Positions 56,137 to 64,000 of a stretch of DNA of 64,000 nucleotides are shown here, piece by piece; the stretch's first letter is position 1; each line of letters opens with the position of its first letter. A model generated the notes under the pieces. It did not search any database, was not told the origin of the DNA, and saw only the letters and a list, made by a program, of their open reading frames with translations. The translations under genes were made by a program, and so were the position numbers. Location: positions 62,001 through 126,000 of the forward strand of contig NC_007498.2 in the NCBI RefSeq assembly GCF_000012885.1, given 5' to 3'. Source of the stretch: Syntrophotalea carbinolica DSM 2380. GTDB lineage: Bacteria; Desulfobacterota; Desulfuromonadia; Desulfuromonadales; Syntrophotaleaceae.

Positions 56137-56343
56137 ATGAATGCACTGCCGATACACACGGATACCTATGGTGCTTACGCTTATACCGTTTATCGCGAAG
56201 AAGGCGATGGCCAGTATTTCATGATGATCAACGGTGAGCCTTATATGGAAAATGGTGTGATTTTCAAAGCCGGGTTCGCGGAGGTTTGTGCGAAACTGGA
56301 GGAAGTCAAGGTGCAGAAGGGCCCAGGGGGTGACGAGGCCTGA
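56137..56343 (+). CDS. Small conserved-type hypothetical protein
   Basis: 68 residues from ATG 56137 behind AGGAGG. Pattern: YGAYAYTVYREEGDGQYFMMINGEPYMENGVIFKAGFAEVCAKLEEVK, a compact beta-rich start and a helix at the end. No family recognised. A terminator follows, which supports it as a gene. Confidence 0.7.
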   Translation: MNALPIHTDTYGAYAYTVYREEGDGQYFMMINGEPYMENGVIFKAGFAEVCAKLEEVKVQKGPGGDEA

Positions 56344-56384
56344 GATATCGGCAACATAACCCTGGATTCAAGCGGTGGATCGAG

Positions 56385-56415
56385 AAGCGGTGGTCATGAA
56401 GACTGCCGCTTTTTT
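56385..56415 (+). terminator. Terminator after the small protein gene
   Basis: AAGCGG..GTC pairs with GAC..CCGCTT, followed by T run TTTTT. Confidence 0.85.
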
Positions 56416-56624
56416 ATATCATGGAAAACGCCCAAGGCTCATGGTGCTGATGCTTTATGGAACTACGTCCCCATTCAGCGTGAGGGAAGATTAGAATGCC
56501 TTGCTTTTTGTGTGCCGACAAATTAATATGATTAAATCTTGTCGCGCGGTGGTACCGTTTCATCTGCGCGGAGGTTTCCGTCTATCGAGCTTTGGGAATT
56601 GCCAATTGTTCTTGAGGAAGCTTT

Positions 56625-56741
56625 ATGGCCAGGTCTTCTTTGTTTTTCGCCTTGATTCTGATCGCCATGGTGGTCGTTGTCGGTTATACGGTGAGTTGTT
56701 GTCTGGACAAGGTCGTAGCGGCAACCAGCTGTGCTTTCTAG
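56625..56741 (+). CDS. Tiny predicted membrane protein
   Basis: 38 residues, MARSSLFFALILIAMVVV then GYTVSCCLDK and a final Cys (TSCAF). One membrane helix with cysteines after it. GAGGAAGC lies about six bases before the ATG. It could be a small membrane regulator or an unimportant frame. No homolog recognised. Confidence 0.45.
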   Translation: MARSSLFFALILIAMVVVVGYTVSCCLDKVVAATSCAF

Positions 56742-56810
56742 CCCGGTTCGTTCAGGTGCCGTCGCATTACCCTCCCTTAAACAGATGCCCGGTCGGCTGT
56801 TTGCGTCGGG

Positions 56811-58814
56811 CTACTTTACGTTTCGGATGGACAGCTCCAGTTTATCCAACTCCAGCATGCGGTCGCGCAGCTCCGCAGCTTTTTCAAACTCCAGATTGGC
56901 CGCCGCAGCCAGCATTTCCTCCTTAACCCGGGCGATTTCGTTTTTGACATCCTGAGGTGTGTGATAGTCGCCAAGCTCTTCGGCGACCTGCGGCAGTTCC
57001 ACATAGTCCTTTTCGGCTATATCTTCGAGGATCGAGCGCAGTGATTTCTTGACGGTCTGCGGAGTGATGCCGTGCTCTTCGTTGTAAGCCAACTGGGCTG
57101 TGCGGCGTCGTTCGGTTTCATCGAGGCAGGCGCGCATGGAGCGGGTGATCCGGTCGGCGTACATGATGACCCGGCCGGCGACATTCCGCGCGGCGCGCCC
57201 GCAAGTCTGGATCAGCGACCGTTCGGAGCGTAAAAAGCCCTCTTTATCCGCATCCAGAATGGCGACCAGCGATACCTCGGGGATATCGAGCCCCTCGCGC
57301 AGCAGGTTGATGCCAACCAGCACATCGAACAGCCCCTCGCGCAGCTCGCGCAGGATCTGCATACGTTCCACGGTATCGATATCGGAGTGCAGATACCGCA
57401 CCTTTATGCCGAGTTCACCAAGGTAGCCGGTGAGTTCCTCGGCCATGCGCTTGGTAAGGGTGGTGACCAGGACTCTTTCGTTCTGTTTGATGGTGAGGCG
57501 TATTTCGTGAATAAGGTCGTCGACCTGATCTTTGGCCGGTCTTACATCGATGGGCGGGTCGAGCAGCCCGGTGGGGCGAATGATCTGCTCGACCACCACG
57601 CCATCGGCCTTGCGCAATTCGTAGTCGGCCGGGGTTGCCGAGACATAGATGGTCTGAATGCCCTTGGCTTCGAATTCCTCAAAGGTCAAGGGACGGTTAT
57701 CGAGGGCTGACGGCATGCGAAAGCCGTAGCGTACCAGGGTCTCTTTGCGCGAGCGGTCGCCTCGGTACATGGCACCGATCTGCGAGACGGTGACGTGGGA
57801 CTCGTCGATGAACAGAAGTGCATCGTCGGGGAAGTAGTCGAACAGGGTGGCGGGCGGCTGGCCGGCCTGGCGTCCGTCCAGGAACCGTGAATAGTTCTCT
57901 ATTCCCTGGCAGTAGCCCATCTCTTCGATCATTTCGATGTCGAACATGGTCCGTTGCTCAATGCGTTGCGCCTCCAGCAGCATGTTGTTTTCCCGGAACC
58001 AGGTGAGACGTTCACGCAACTCGTCCTGGATCTCGCGAATAGCGCGATCGAGGGTTGGGCGGGTGGCCACGTAATGACTGGCGGGAAAGACTGCAGTGCG
58101 CTCCAAACGGTCGAGTACTTTGCCGCGCAGCGGATCGATTTCGCAAATGGCATCGATTTCGTCGCCGAAAAACTCGATGCGCAGGGCGCGTTTTTCTTCG
58201 TAGGCCGGGAAGATTTCCACCGTGTCGCCACGCACCCGGAAAGTACCGCGGTGAAAGTCGACATCGTTGCGATCGTACTGAATCTCCACCAGGTTTTTGA
58301 GTAAGGCATTGCGGTCAAGCTGCATGCCAGTTTCCAGGCGGATAAGCATGCCGTAATAAGCTTCAGGGGAACCGAGACCGTAGATGCAGGATACCGACGA
58401 GACGATCAGCACGTCGTTGCGGCTGAGCAGGCTGCGCGTGGCGCTGTGGCGCATCTTGTCGATCTCTTCATTGATGGAGGAATCTTTTTCGATGAAGGTG
58501 TCGGTGGTCGGTACGTAGGCTTCGGGCTGGTAGTAGTCGTAGTAGGAGACGAAGTACTCGACGGCATTGTCCGGAAACAGCTCCTTGAACTCGCCGTACA
58601 GCTGTGCCGCCAGGGTTTTGTTGTGGGCGAGGACCAGGGTGGGGCGTTGCACCTGTGCCACGACGTTTGCCATGGTGAAGGTCTTGCCCGAACCGGTGAC
58701 GCCGAGCAACACCTGGTGTTTGTCGCCACGCTGCAATCCGGTCGACAGTTCTTCGATGGCCTGTGGCTGATCGCCCCGCGGCTGGTAATTCGATTTAAGA
58801 TTGAATTTAGCCAT
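56811..58814 (-). CDS. uvrB: Excinuclease ABC subunit B
   Basis: 667 residues. DNA helicase-like damage verifier. [16 protein letters not shown] is Walker [29 protein letters not shown] the beta-hairpin region, [10 protein letters not shown] the DEAD-like motif, [18 protein letters not shown] motif VI, and [16 protein letters not shown] the C-terminal UVR helix that contacts UvrC. It is not in an operon with uvrA. Confidence 0.98.
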   Translation of the reverse strand: MAKFNLKSNYQPRGDQPQAIEELSTGLQRGDKHQVLLGVTGSGKTFTMANVVAQVQRPTLVLAHNKTLAAQLYGEFKELFPDNAVEYFVSYYDYYQPEAYVPTTDTFIEKDSSINEEIDKMRHSATRSLLSRNDVLIVSSVSCIYGLGSPEAYYGMLIRLETGMQLDRNALLKNLVEIQYDRNDVDFHRGTFRVRGDTVEIFPAYEEKRALRIEFFGDEIDAICEIDPLRGKVLDRLERTAVFPASHYVATRPTLDRAIREIQDELRERLTWFRENNMLLEAQRIEQRTMFDIEMIEEMGYCQGIENYSRFLDGRQAGQPPATLFDYFPDDALLFIDESHVTVSQIGAMYRGDRSRKETLVRYGFRMPSALDNRPLTFEEFEAKGIQTIYVSATPADYELRKADGVVVEQIIRPTGLLDPPIDVRPAKDQVDDLIHEIRLTIKQNERVLVTTLTKRMAEELTGYLGELGIKVRYLHSDIDTVERMQILRELREGLFDVLVGINLLREGLDIPEVSLVAILDADKEGFLRSERSLIQTCGRAARNVAGRVIMYADRITRSMRACLDETERRRTAQLAYNEEHGITPQTVKKSLRSILEDIAEKDYVELPQVAEELGDYHTPQDVKNEIARVKEEMLAAAANLEFEKAAELRDRMLELDKLELSIRNVK

Positions 58815-58891
58815 GATGGAGAAGTTTATACCGTTACGATGAAAAAAGAAACCCGTCGTGCTTTGCCGTCGGGCCGGGGCTGGCCGGGAGG

Positions 58892-58921
58892 CATAAAAGA
58901 AGGGCCACCCTTGCGAGGTGG
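58892..58921 (-). terminator. Terminator after cysS
   Basis: AGGGCCACC pairs with GGTGGCCCT, followed by TCTTTTATG on the minus strand. Closes the glnS-cysS unit before uvrB. Confidence 0.85.
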
Positions 58922-58951
58922 CCCTGTTTATCTAGGCAAAAGATGCGGACT

Positions 58952-60397
58952 TTAACGCGCCTTCCAGGCGGTGCCCTGCGGTCCGTCGAGGAGCTGAATG
59001 CCTTTGGCGGCAAGCTCGTCGCGAATTTCGTCGGCACGGGCAAAGTCTTTGTTCTTGCGGGCTTCCTGGCGCTGCCGGATGAAATCCTCAATGTCGGATT
59101 CCGTATAACCGGTGGTCGCCAGCATGGCCAGATTCATCTGTTTGAGCCAGGCTGCCGGATCGGAAACAAACAGCCCCAGAACCCCGCCGAGTTTCAGCAG
59201 CGCATCGTACAGCGCGCGAACCTGAGCAACCTTTTCGCGGTTTTTGCGGAAGCCTTTTTCCGTGATCAGGCGATTGATGGTGCGCACTGCGTCAAACAGG
59301 TGTCCAATGGCAGCGGCGGTATTGAAGTCATCGTCCATGGCTTCGCGGAATACATTTTCCAGCGTTGCACCGGCTTCCGAGGTAACGTCGCCTGGCGGGC
59401 AGGCGGCCAGCACTTCGCTGGCGGCATGGAGCCCTTCATAGAAACGACTCAACCCCAAACGGGCGTCCTGAAGGTTCTGATCGGAGAAGTCGATGGGTGA
59501 GCGGTAGTGCGCCGTCAGGATGAAGAAACGCAAAACCTCGGGGTCGTAGGTCTGGAGTATGTCCCGGATGGTGAAGAAGTTACCCAGGGACTTGCTCATC
59601 TTCTCCTGGTTGACATTGACGAAGCCGTTGTGCAGCCAGTATTTGACGAAGGGTTTGCCGGTGGCTCCTTCGCTCTGGGCGATTTCGTTCTCGTGGTGGG
59701 GGAACACCAGGTCCTTGCCGCCGCCATGGATATCGAAGGATTCGCCGAGGTACTCCATGGACATGGCGGAACATTCGATGTGCCAGCCGGGACGACCGGG
59801 TCCCCAGGGGCTTTCCCAGGAAGGTTCCCCCGGTTTGGCTGCTTTCCAAAGTGCGAAGTCCATCGGGTTTCGCTTCTGTTCGCCGGGTGTGATGCGGGCA
59901 CCGGAGCGCATTTCGTCCATATTCCGTTTGCTCAGTTTGAGGTAGGAAGGGAAGTCCTCCACCGAAAAATAGACGTCTCCCTGGGACTCGTAGGCGATGC
60001 CGCGATCGATCAGGCGTTGTACCAGGTTGACGATATGGTCGATATGGCAGGTGGCCTTGGGCTGAATGGTCGGTTCCGCCAGGCCGAGACGATTCATGTC
60101 CTCATCGAAAGCCTGAATGAATTCGCCGGCCAGGGTATCCGAGGAGATGCCGCGCTCGTTGGCGCGCTTGATGATTTTGTCGTCGACATCGGTGTAGTTG
60201 CGCACATAGGTGACATCGAAACCGATAAATTGCAGATAACGGTAAATGATATCGAACACCACATTGGCCCGGGCATGGCCGATATGGCAATAATCATAAA
60301 CGGTTACCCCGCAGACATACATGCCGACCTTGCCGGGTTGCAGCGGCTCGAACTCTTCTTTGCGGCCGGTCATGGTATTGTAAACACGTAGGCTCAT
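58952..60397 (-). CDS. cysS: Cysteinyl-tRNA synthetase
   Basis: 481 residues, class I synthetase. [18 protein letters not shown] has the HIGH motif, [10 protein letters not shown] the zinc site and [13 protein letters not shown] the KMSKS loop. GGAG lies a few bases before the ATG. Downstream of glnS by about 40 bases on the same strand. Confidence 0.98.
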   Translation of the reverse strand: MSLRVYNTMTGRKEEFEPLQPGKVGMYVCGVTVYDYCHIGHARANVVFDIIYRYLQFIGFDVTYVRNYTDVDDKIIKRANERGISSDTLAGEFIQAFDEDMNRLGLAEPTIQPKATCHIDHIVNLVQRLIDRGIAYESQGDVYFSVEDFPSYLKLSKRNMDEMRSGARITPGEQKRNPMDFALWKAAKPGEPSWESPWGPGRPGWHIECSAMSMEYLGESFDIHGGGKDLVFPHHENEIAQSEGATGKPFVKYWLHNGFVNVNQEKMSKSLGNFFTIRDILQTYDPEVLRFFILTAHYRSPIDFSDQNLQDARLGLSRFYEGLHAASEVLAACPPGDVTSEAGATLENVFREAMDDDFNTAAAIGHLFDAVRTINRLITEKGFRKNREKVAQVRALYDALLKLGGVLGLFVSDPAAWLKQMNLAMLATTGYTESDIEDFIRQRQEARKNKDFARADEIRDELAAKGIQLLDGPQGTAWKAR

Positions 60398-60437
60398 GGT
60401 AACGGTTTCTCCTTATTGTCGGGCGGACCGAAGACGG

Positions 60438-62156
60438 CTATTTGGCGCCGGCCTTGGCCCAGGAATCGCGTAAGGTTACGGTGCGGTTGAAGACCAGGTT
60501 GTCCGGTTTGCATTCGTAACGATCGGCGCAGAAATAGCCGAGTCTTTCAAACTGATAACGGCTTTCCGGGGCGGCTTCGGCCAGGGACGGCTCCAGCAGA
60601 CAGTCTTTTACCGTCTGCAGGGAGTCGGGATTGAGGTGGGTCTTGAAGTCGACCTCCTTGTCGCCGTCCGGATTGGCCGCGTTGAACAGCCGGTCATACA
60701 GGCGCACTTCGGCTTTGACGGCATGGGCTTCGGAAACCCAGTGCAGGGTGCCTTTGACCTTGCGCCCGTCGGGAGCCGACCCGCCGCGGGAGTCCGGGTC
60801 GTAGCTGCAGCGCAGCTCGATGATCTCGCCGCTGTCGGGGTCCCGTACCACGTCTTCGCAGCGCACCAGATAGGCGTATTTGAGGCGCACCTCACGGCCC
60901 GGCGCAAGCCGGAAGAATTTTTTCGGCGGATCCTCCATGAAGTCGTCCCGCTCGATGTATACGACCCGGGAGAAGGGCACCTTGCGGTTGCCCATGGTCG
61001 GGTCGTTGGGGTGATTGGGAGCTTCGAATTCCTCGCTCTGACCTTCGGGGTAATTTTCGATGACCAACCGCAGGGGATTGAGCACCGCCATGGCACGCGG
61101 GGTCGAACGATCCAGGTCTTCGCGTACGCAGAATTCAAGAAAGCCCATGTCGACGCAGCTGTCTTTTTTGGAGACGCCGATGCGCTCGCAGAAGTTACGG
61201 ATCGCCGCCGGCGTAAAACCGCGTCGGCGCAGACCGGCGAGGGTAGGCATGCGGGGGTCTTCCCAGCCTTGCACGTAGTTGCCGTTGACCAGTTCCAGCA
61301 GTTTGCGCTTGCTCATCACCGTGTAATTGATGTTGAGCCGGGCAAATTCGATCTGCTGGGGATGATGAATGCCGAGCTGTTCGATGAACCAGTCGTACAA
61401 CGGCCGATGCGCCTCGAATTCGAGCGTGCAGATGGAGTGGGTAACCCCCTCCAGCGAATCGGACTGACCGTGGGTGAAGTCATACATGGGGTAGATGCAC
61501 CAGGCATTGCCGGTGCGATGGTGTTCCGCGTGCAGGATGCGGTACATGACCGGATCGCGCAGGTTGAGGTTGGGCGCGGACATGTCGATTTTGGCGCGCA
61601 ATACCTTGCTGCCGTCCGGAAAATCGCCGTTCTTCATGGCCTCGAACAGCGCCAGGTTTTCCTCCACGCTGCGATCCCGGTAGGGCGAGTTCTTGCCGGG
61701 TTCGGTCAGGGTTCCCCGGTGGGCGCGGATTTCCTCGGCCGTTAAATCATCGACATAGGCCTTGCCGGCTTCGATGAGTTGTATCGCCCAGCGATACAGC
61801 TGTTCGAAGTAATCCGAAGCGTAGTATTCGTGCTTGCCCCATTCAAAACCGAGCCATTGTACCGTTTCCTTGATGGAGTCGATATATTCCTGTTCTTCCT
61901 TGGTCGGGTTGGTATCGTCGAACCGCAGGTGGCAGCGGCTGCCGCCGGGGGCATCGGCATAATCGCGGGCCAGCCCGAAGTTGAGGCAGATACTTTTGGC
62001 GTGGCCGATATGCAGAAAGCCGTTGGGTTCCGGCGGAAAACGCGTGACCACGCAGCCATTGTTCTTGTTCTGGCTCAGGTCGGTATCGATGATGGTACGG
62101 ATAAAATTGGTCGGTGCGGTCGGTTCCGCAGATTCCATCGAATCCTTATTCGACAT
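60438..62156 (-). CDS. glnS: Glutaminyl-tRNA synthetase
   Basis: 572 residues from ATG 62156 (GAGG eight bases upstream). [23 protein letters not shown] is the HIGH region, [14 protein letters not shown] the KMSKS-like loop, and a GlnS C-terminal anticodon part follows. A true glutaminyl-tRNA synthetase rather than GltX, since it reads FPPEPNG and [20 protein letters not shown]. Many bacteria use the GatCAB route instead. Confidence 0.97.
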   Translation of the reverse strand: MSNKDSMESAEPTAPTNFIRTIIDTDLSQNKNNGCVVTRFPPEPNGFLHIGHAKSICLNFGLARDYADAPGGSRCHLRFDDTNPTKEEQEYIDSIKETVQWLGFEWGKHEYYASDYFEQLYRWAIQLIEAGKAYVDDLTAEEIRAHRGTLTEPGKNSPYRDRSVEENLALFEAMKNGDFPDGSKVLRAKIDMSAPNLNLRDPVMYRILHAEHHRTGNAWCIYPMYDFTHGQSDSLEGVTHSICTLEFEAHRPLYDWFIEQLGIHHPQQIEFARLNINYTVMSKRKLLELVNGNYVQGWEDPRMPTLAGLRRRGFTPAAIRNFCERIGVSKKDSCVDMGFLEFCVREDLDRSTPRAMAVLNPLRLVIENYPEGQSEEFEAPNHPNDPTMGNRKVPFSRVVYIERDDFMEDPPKKFFRLAPGREVRLKYAYLVRCEDVVRDPDSGEIIELRCSYDPDSRGGSAPDGRKVKGTLHWVSEAHAVKAEVRLYDRLFNAANPDGDKEVDFKTHLNPDSLQTVKDCLLEPSLAEAAPESRYQFERLGYFCADRYECKPDNLVFNRTVTLRDSWAKAGAK

Positions 62157-62202
62157 GGGAAAAACCTCGTGGCGGTTTGGTGAACAATCGTTGGCAAGTA
62201 TA

Positions 62203-62229
62203 AAAAACGACCTTTCGAAGAAAGGTCGC
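62203..62229 (-). terminator. Terminator after ispF
   Basis: CGACCTTTC pairs perfectly with GAAAGGTCG around TTC; TTTTTTAT follows on the minus strand. Ends carD-ispD-ispF before glnS. Confidence 0.92.
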
Positions 62230-62291
62230 AAATTTACAGGTAAAATGCAACAGGGAATTGACCGGCCGGACCGATGTCCGGGCGGCCAACG

Positions 62292-62786
62292 CTAACGCTC
62301 TTCGCTGTGGGCGGCTTTGTTCAGCAGAACCACGGCATGGGACGAGATGCCCTCGCCGCGGCCTTCAAATCCAAGCTGCTCGGTGGTTGTCGCCTTGACA
62401 TTGATGCGCGATACGTCGGTGCCGCAGGCCTCTGCGATGTTTTCGCGCATGTTGCCGATAAAGGGGGCGAGCTTGGGACGTTGAGCGATGATGGTCGCAT
62501 CGAGGTTGCCAAGCCTGTACCCTTTGGTTTCGGCCAGGCGCATGACCTCATGCAGCAGTTTGATGCTGGAGATGCCCTTGTACGCCGGGTCGGTGTCGGG
62601 GAAATGTTTGCCGATATCGCCTTCGCCGAGGGCGCCGAGGATCGCATCGCAGATGGCATGCAACAGCACATCGGCATCGGAATGGCCCAACAAGCCAAGC
62701 GTATGCGGGATATCCACACCACCGAGAATGAGTTTGCGTTCCGCTACCAACTGGTGAACATCGTAGCCGTGTCCTATGCGCATCAT
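62292..62786 (-). CDS. ispF: 2-C-methyl-D-erythritol 2,4-cyclodiphosphate synthase
   Basis: 164 residues. Fifth step of the MEP isoprenoid pathway. [12 protein letters not shown] carries the zinc His/Asp, [36 protein letters not shown] the active site, and [20 protein letters not shown] appears as [20 protein letters not shown]. The start overlaps the ispD stop by ATGA; the second of two adjacent Met codons may be the true start. Confidence 0.97.
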   Translation of the reverse strand: MMRIGHGYDVHQLVAERKLILGGVDIPHTLGLLGHSDADVLLHAICDAILGALGEGDIGKHFPDTDPAYKGISSIKLLHEVMRLAETKGYRLGNLDATIIAQRPKLAPFIGNMRENIAEACGTDVSRINVKATTTEQLGFEGRGEGISSHAVVLLNKAAHSEER

Positions 62787-63484
62787 GCTTGAAAATCTCC
62801 TGGAGTATCGAGAAAGGCCTGGGCCAGCACCAGGTCCTCGGGCGTGGTGATCTTGATGTTGCGATAACTGCCTTCGATCATGGCGACGCGGCCGCCGAGC
62901 CATTCGATCAGTGAAGCGTCGTCCGTTCCTTTGTGGTGTTGCTGCAGGGCTTGCGCGTGAGCGTCGCGGATCAGGCCGAAACGGAATGCCTGCGGGGTCT
63001 GGGCCTGCCACAGCAGACTTCGATCGGGGGTCGAGTCGATCATGCCGTCGGTAACCAGCTTGATGGTGTCCTTGACCGGAACCCCGACAATCGCCGCGCC
63101 GCATTGTTGGGCCGCCGCAACAGTGGGTTCGATGAGAGCGGGAGGCAGCAGCGGGCGGGCGCCGTCATGGATCAGGACGATGTCTCCTTCAGCCGCCTGG
63201 CAGGCCTGCAGGCCGTTGCGAACCGAATCCTGGCGTTCCGCGCCACCGGCAACCAGACCTCGCACTTTGCGGAAATCGTAGGGATCGATGACTTCCCGCC
63301 GGCAGAGCGGAAACTCCGCTTCCGGGCAGATGACAAAGATATGGTCGATACCGGGATGGCGATCGAAAAGGGCAATGGTGTGGCTTAAGACCGGCCGGTC
63401 ACCCAGGGGCAGGTATTGTTTGTTGACGGACGCACCCATGCGTCGCCCCATGCCTGCGGCAGGAATCAGTACATAGACACTCAT
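62783..63484 (-). CDS. ispD: 2-C-methyl-D-erythritol 4-phosphate cytidylyltransferase
   Basis: 233 residues from ATG 63484. Third step of the MEP pathway. [30 protein letters not shown] is the CTP-binding N-terminus, [12 protein letters not shown] and PVKDTIKLV the substrate region, [11 protein letters not shown] and [11 protein letters not shown] the C-terminal part. Coupled to ispF. It follows carD, the order common in deltaproteobacteria. Confidence 0.97.
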   Translation of the reverse strand: MSVYVLIPAAGMGRRMGASVNKQYLPLGDRPVLSHTIALFDRHPGIDHIFVICPEAEFPLCRREVIDPYDFRKVRGLVAGGAERQDSVRNGLQACQAAEGDIVLIHDGARPLLPPALIEPTVAAAQQCGAAIVGVPVKDTIKLVTDGMIDSTPDRSLLWQAQTPQAFRFGLIRDAHAQALQQHHKGTDDASLIEWLGGRVAMIEGSYRNIKITTPEDLVLAQAFLDTPGDFQA

Positions 63485-63631
63485 GATAGGGGGGCGGCAG
63501 AATCTAGGGGCGCCTGCCGGCACGCCAACAGGCCAGAATGAAAACTGGTATGACGAAAAATTGAAAATGCGGGAATGTTTACGGTGACCGGTGAAGTTAC
63601 GCCAAGGGCCGACATGCCATGGTCGGGAAGG

Positions 63632-64000
63632 TCAGTGGCCAAAAAAACTTTCAACGCGGTCTGTGACCTGTTGTTCGTCTTTGCCATCCGCCAGGGCAAT
63701 TTCTTTGACAACCAGTTTACGGGCAAGTTCCAGAACCTTTTTTTCACCGTAGGAGAGCTCTTTATCCTCGCGAATCATGTAGAGTTCCCGCAAAACCTCC
63801 GCTACCTCGAAAACATCGCCGGAGCGGATTTTTTCGTTGTAATCGCGTTGGCGGCGGCTCCATGAAGCCAGATTGCCCTGATTTTGAGTTTTGTCCTTGA
63901 GGATGTCGTAAACTGTGCGGACGCGGTCTTTGTCGATGAGGGATCTCATGCCGACGCTGTCGACGTTGTTGACCGGAATCATGATGGTCATGTCGCTGTC
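63632..64000 (-). CDS. carD: CarD-family transcriptional regulator, N-terminus outside window
   Basis: Partial. The visible part starts with MTIMIPVNNVDSVGMRSLIDKDRV and ends with the helical C-terminal domain (QNQGNLASWSRRQRDYNEKIRSGDVFEVAEVLRELYMIREDKELSYGEKKVLELARKLVVKEIA), typical of CarD-type proteins that bind RNA polymerase beta and the promoter. The frame stays open to the window edge, so the N-terminal Tudor-like domain lies outside. First known gene of the carD-ispD-ispF unit. Confidence 0.92.
   Translation of the reverse strand, partial: DSDMTIMIPVNNVDSVGMRSLIDKDRVRTVYDILKDKTQNQGNLASWSRRQRDYNEKIRSGDVFEVAEVLRELYMIREDKELSYGEKKVLELARKLVVKEIALADGKDEQQVTDRVESFFGH

Overview
The window looks like chromosome of an anaerobic Desulfuromonadales-type deltaproteobacterium, most like Pelobacter/Syntrophotalea. 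Grounds are a monofunctional Ni-Fe CO dehydrogenase cluster, rubrerythrin, a carD-ispD-ispF operon, a DUF3793 protein, many sensory proteins, and GC-rich genes with short intergenic hairpins. The genus is inferred from gene content and protein style; no search was run. No rRNA, tRNA or CRISPR array was seen.

Layout. 1-5.4 kb: sensory genes on the minus strand (a chemotaxis transducer cut by the window edge, an ABC-sensor/PAS histidine kinase) and trehalose-6-phosphate phosphatase. 5.8-13.4 kb, plus strand: a SLOG-like protein, a PAS-LytTR regulator that I read as an RcoM-type CO sensor, a small Cys protein, then cooS-cooC-cooF-FAD oxidoreductase-nikMN closed by a strong terminator. Regulator, enzyme, nickel insertion, electron transfer and nickel uptake are together, so this is a self-contained CO-responsive module. 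13.6-25.7 kb: Kef-type antiporter, zinc-ribbon proteins, lipoprotein, U32 peptidase, radC, patatin, CBS protein, DUF3793 protein, and an Old Yellow Enzyme with a ubiquitin-fold partner and a divergent LysR regulator.

25.8-33.3 kb is the accessory part: outer-membrane beta-barrel, glycosyltransferase, LA_2272-like surface protein, THUMP protein, an apparently intact IS110-family element with a structured 3' non-coding end (candidate bridge RNA), an orphan Mu GemA-like gene, and two small enzymes bracketed by inverted repeats. The IS110 element interrupts a 9-bp-period host repeat. A 15-nt stretch of its 3' non-coding end matches the rejoined target with one extra base.

33.4-54.5 kb is mostly housekeeping: cmoA-cmoB, rubrerythrin, ktrB-ktrA, uvrA, pdxA, mfd with two parvulin chaperones, nadA, tat genes followed by a CHASE-GGDEF cyclase, and an ABC-2 exporter. 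54.5-56.1 kb is an AT-rich patch carrying a PAP2/Aur1-like membrane enzyme. 56.1-64 kb: two tiny genes, uvrB, glnS-cysS, and carD-ispD-ispF, with carD cut by the window edge.

Most likely to reward follow-up: the RcoM-like regulator with a threefold motif in front of cooS; the IS110 element with its possible guide RNA; and the families of short-period inverted repeats at gene ends.
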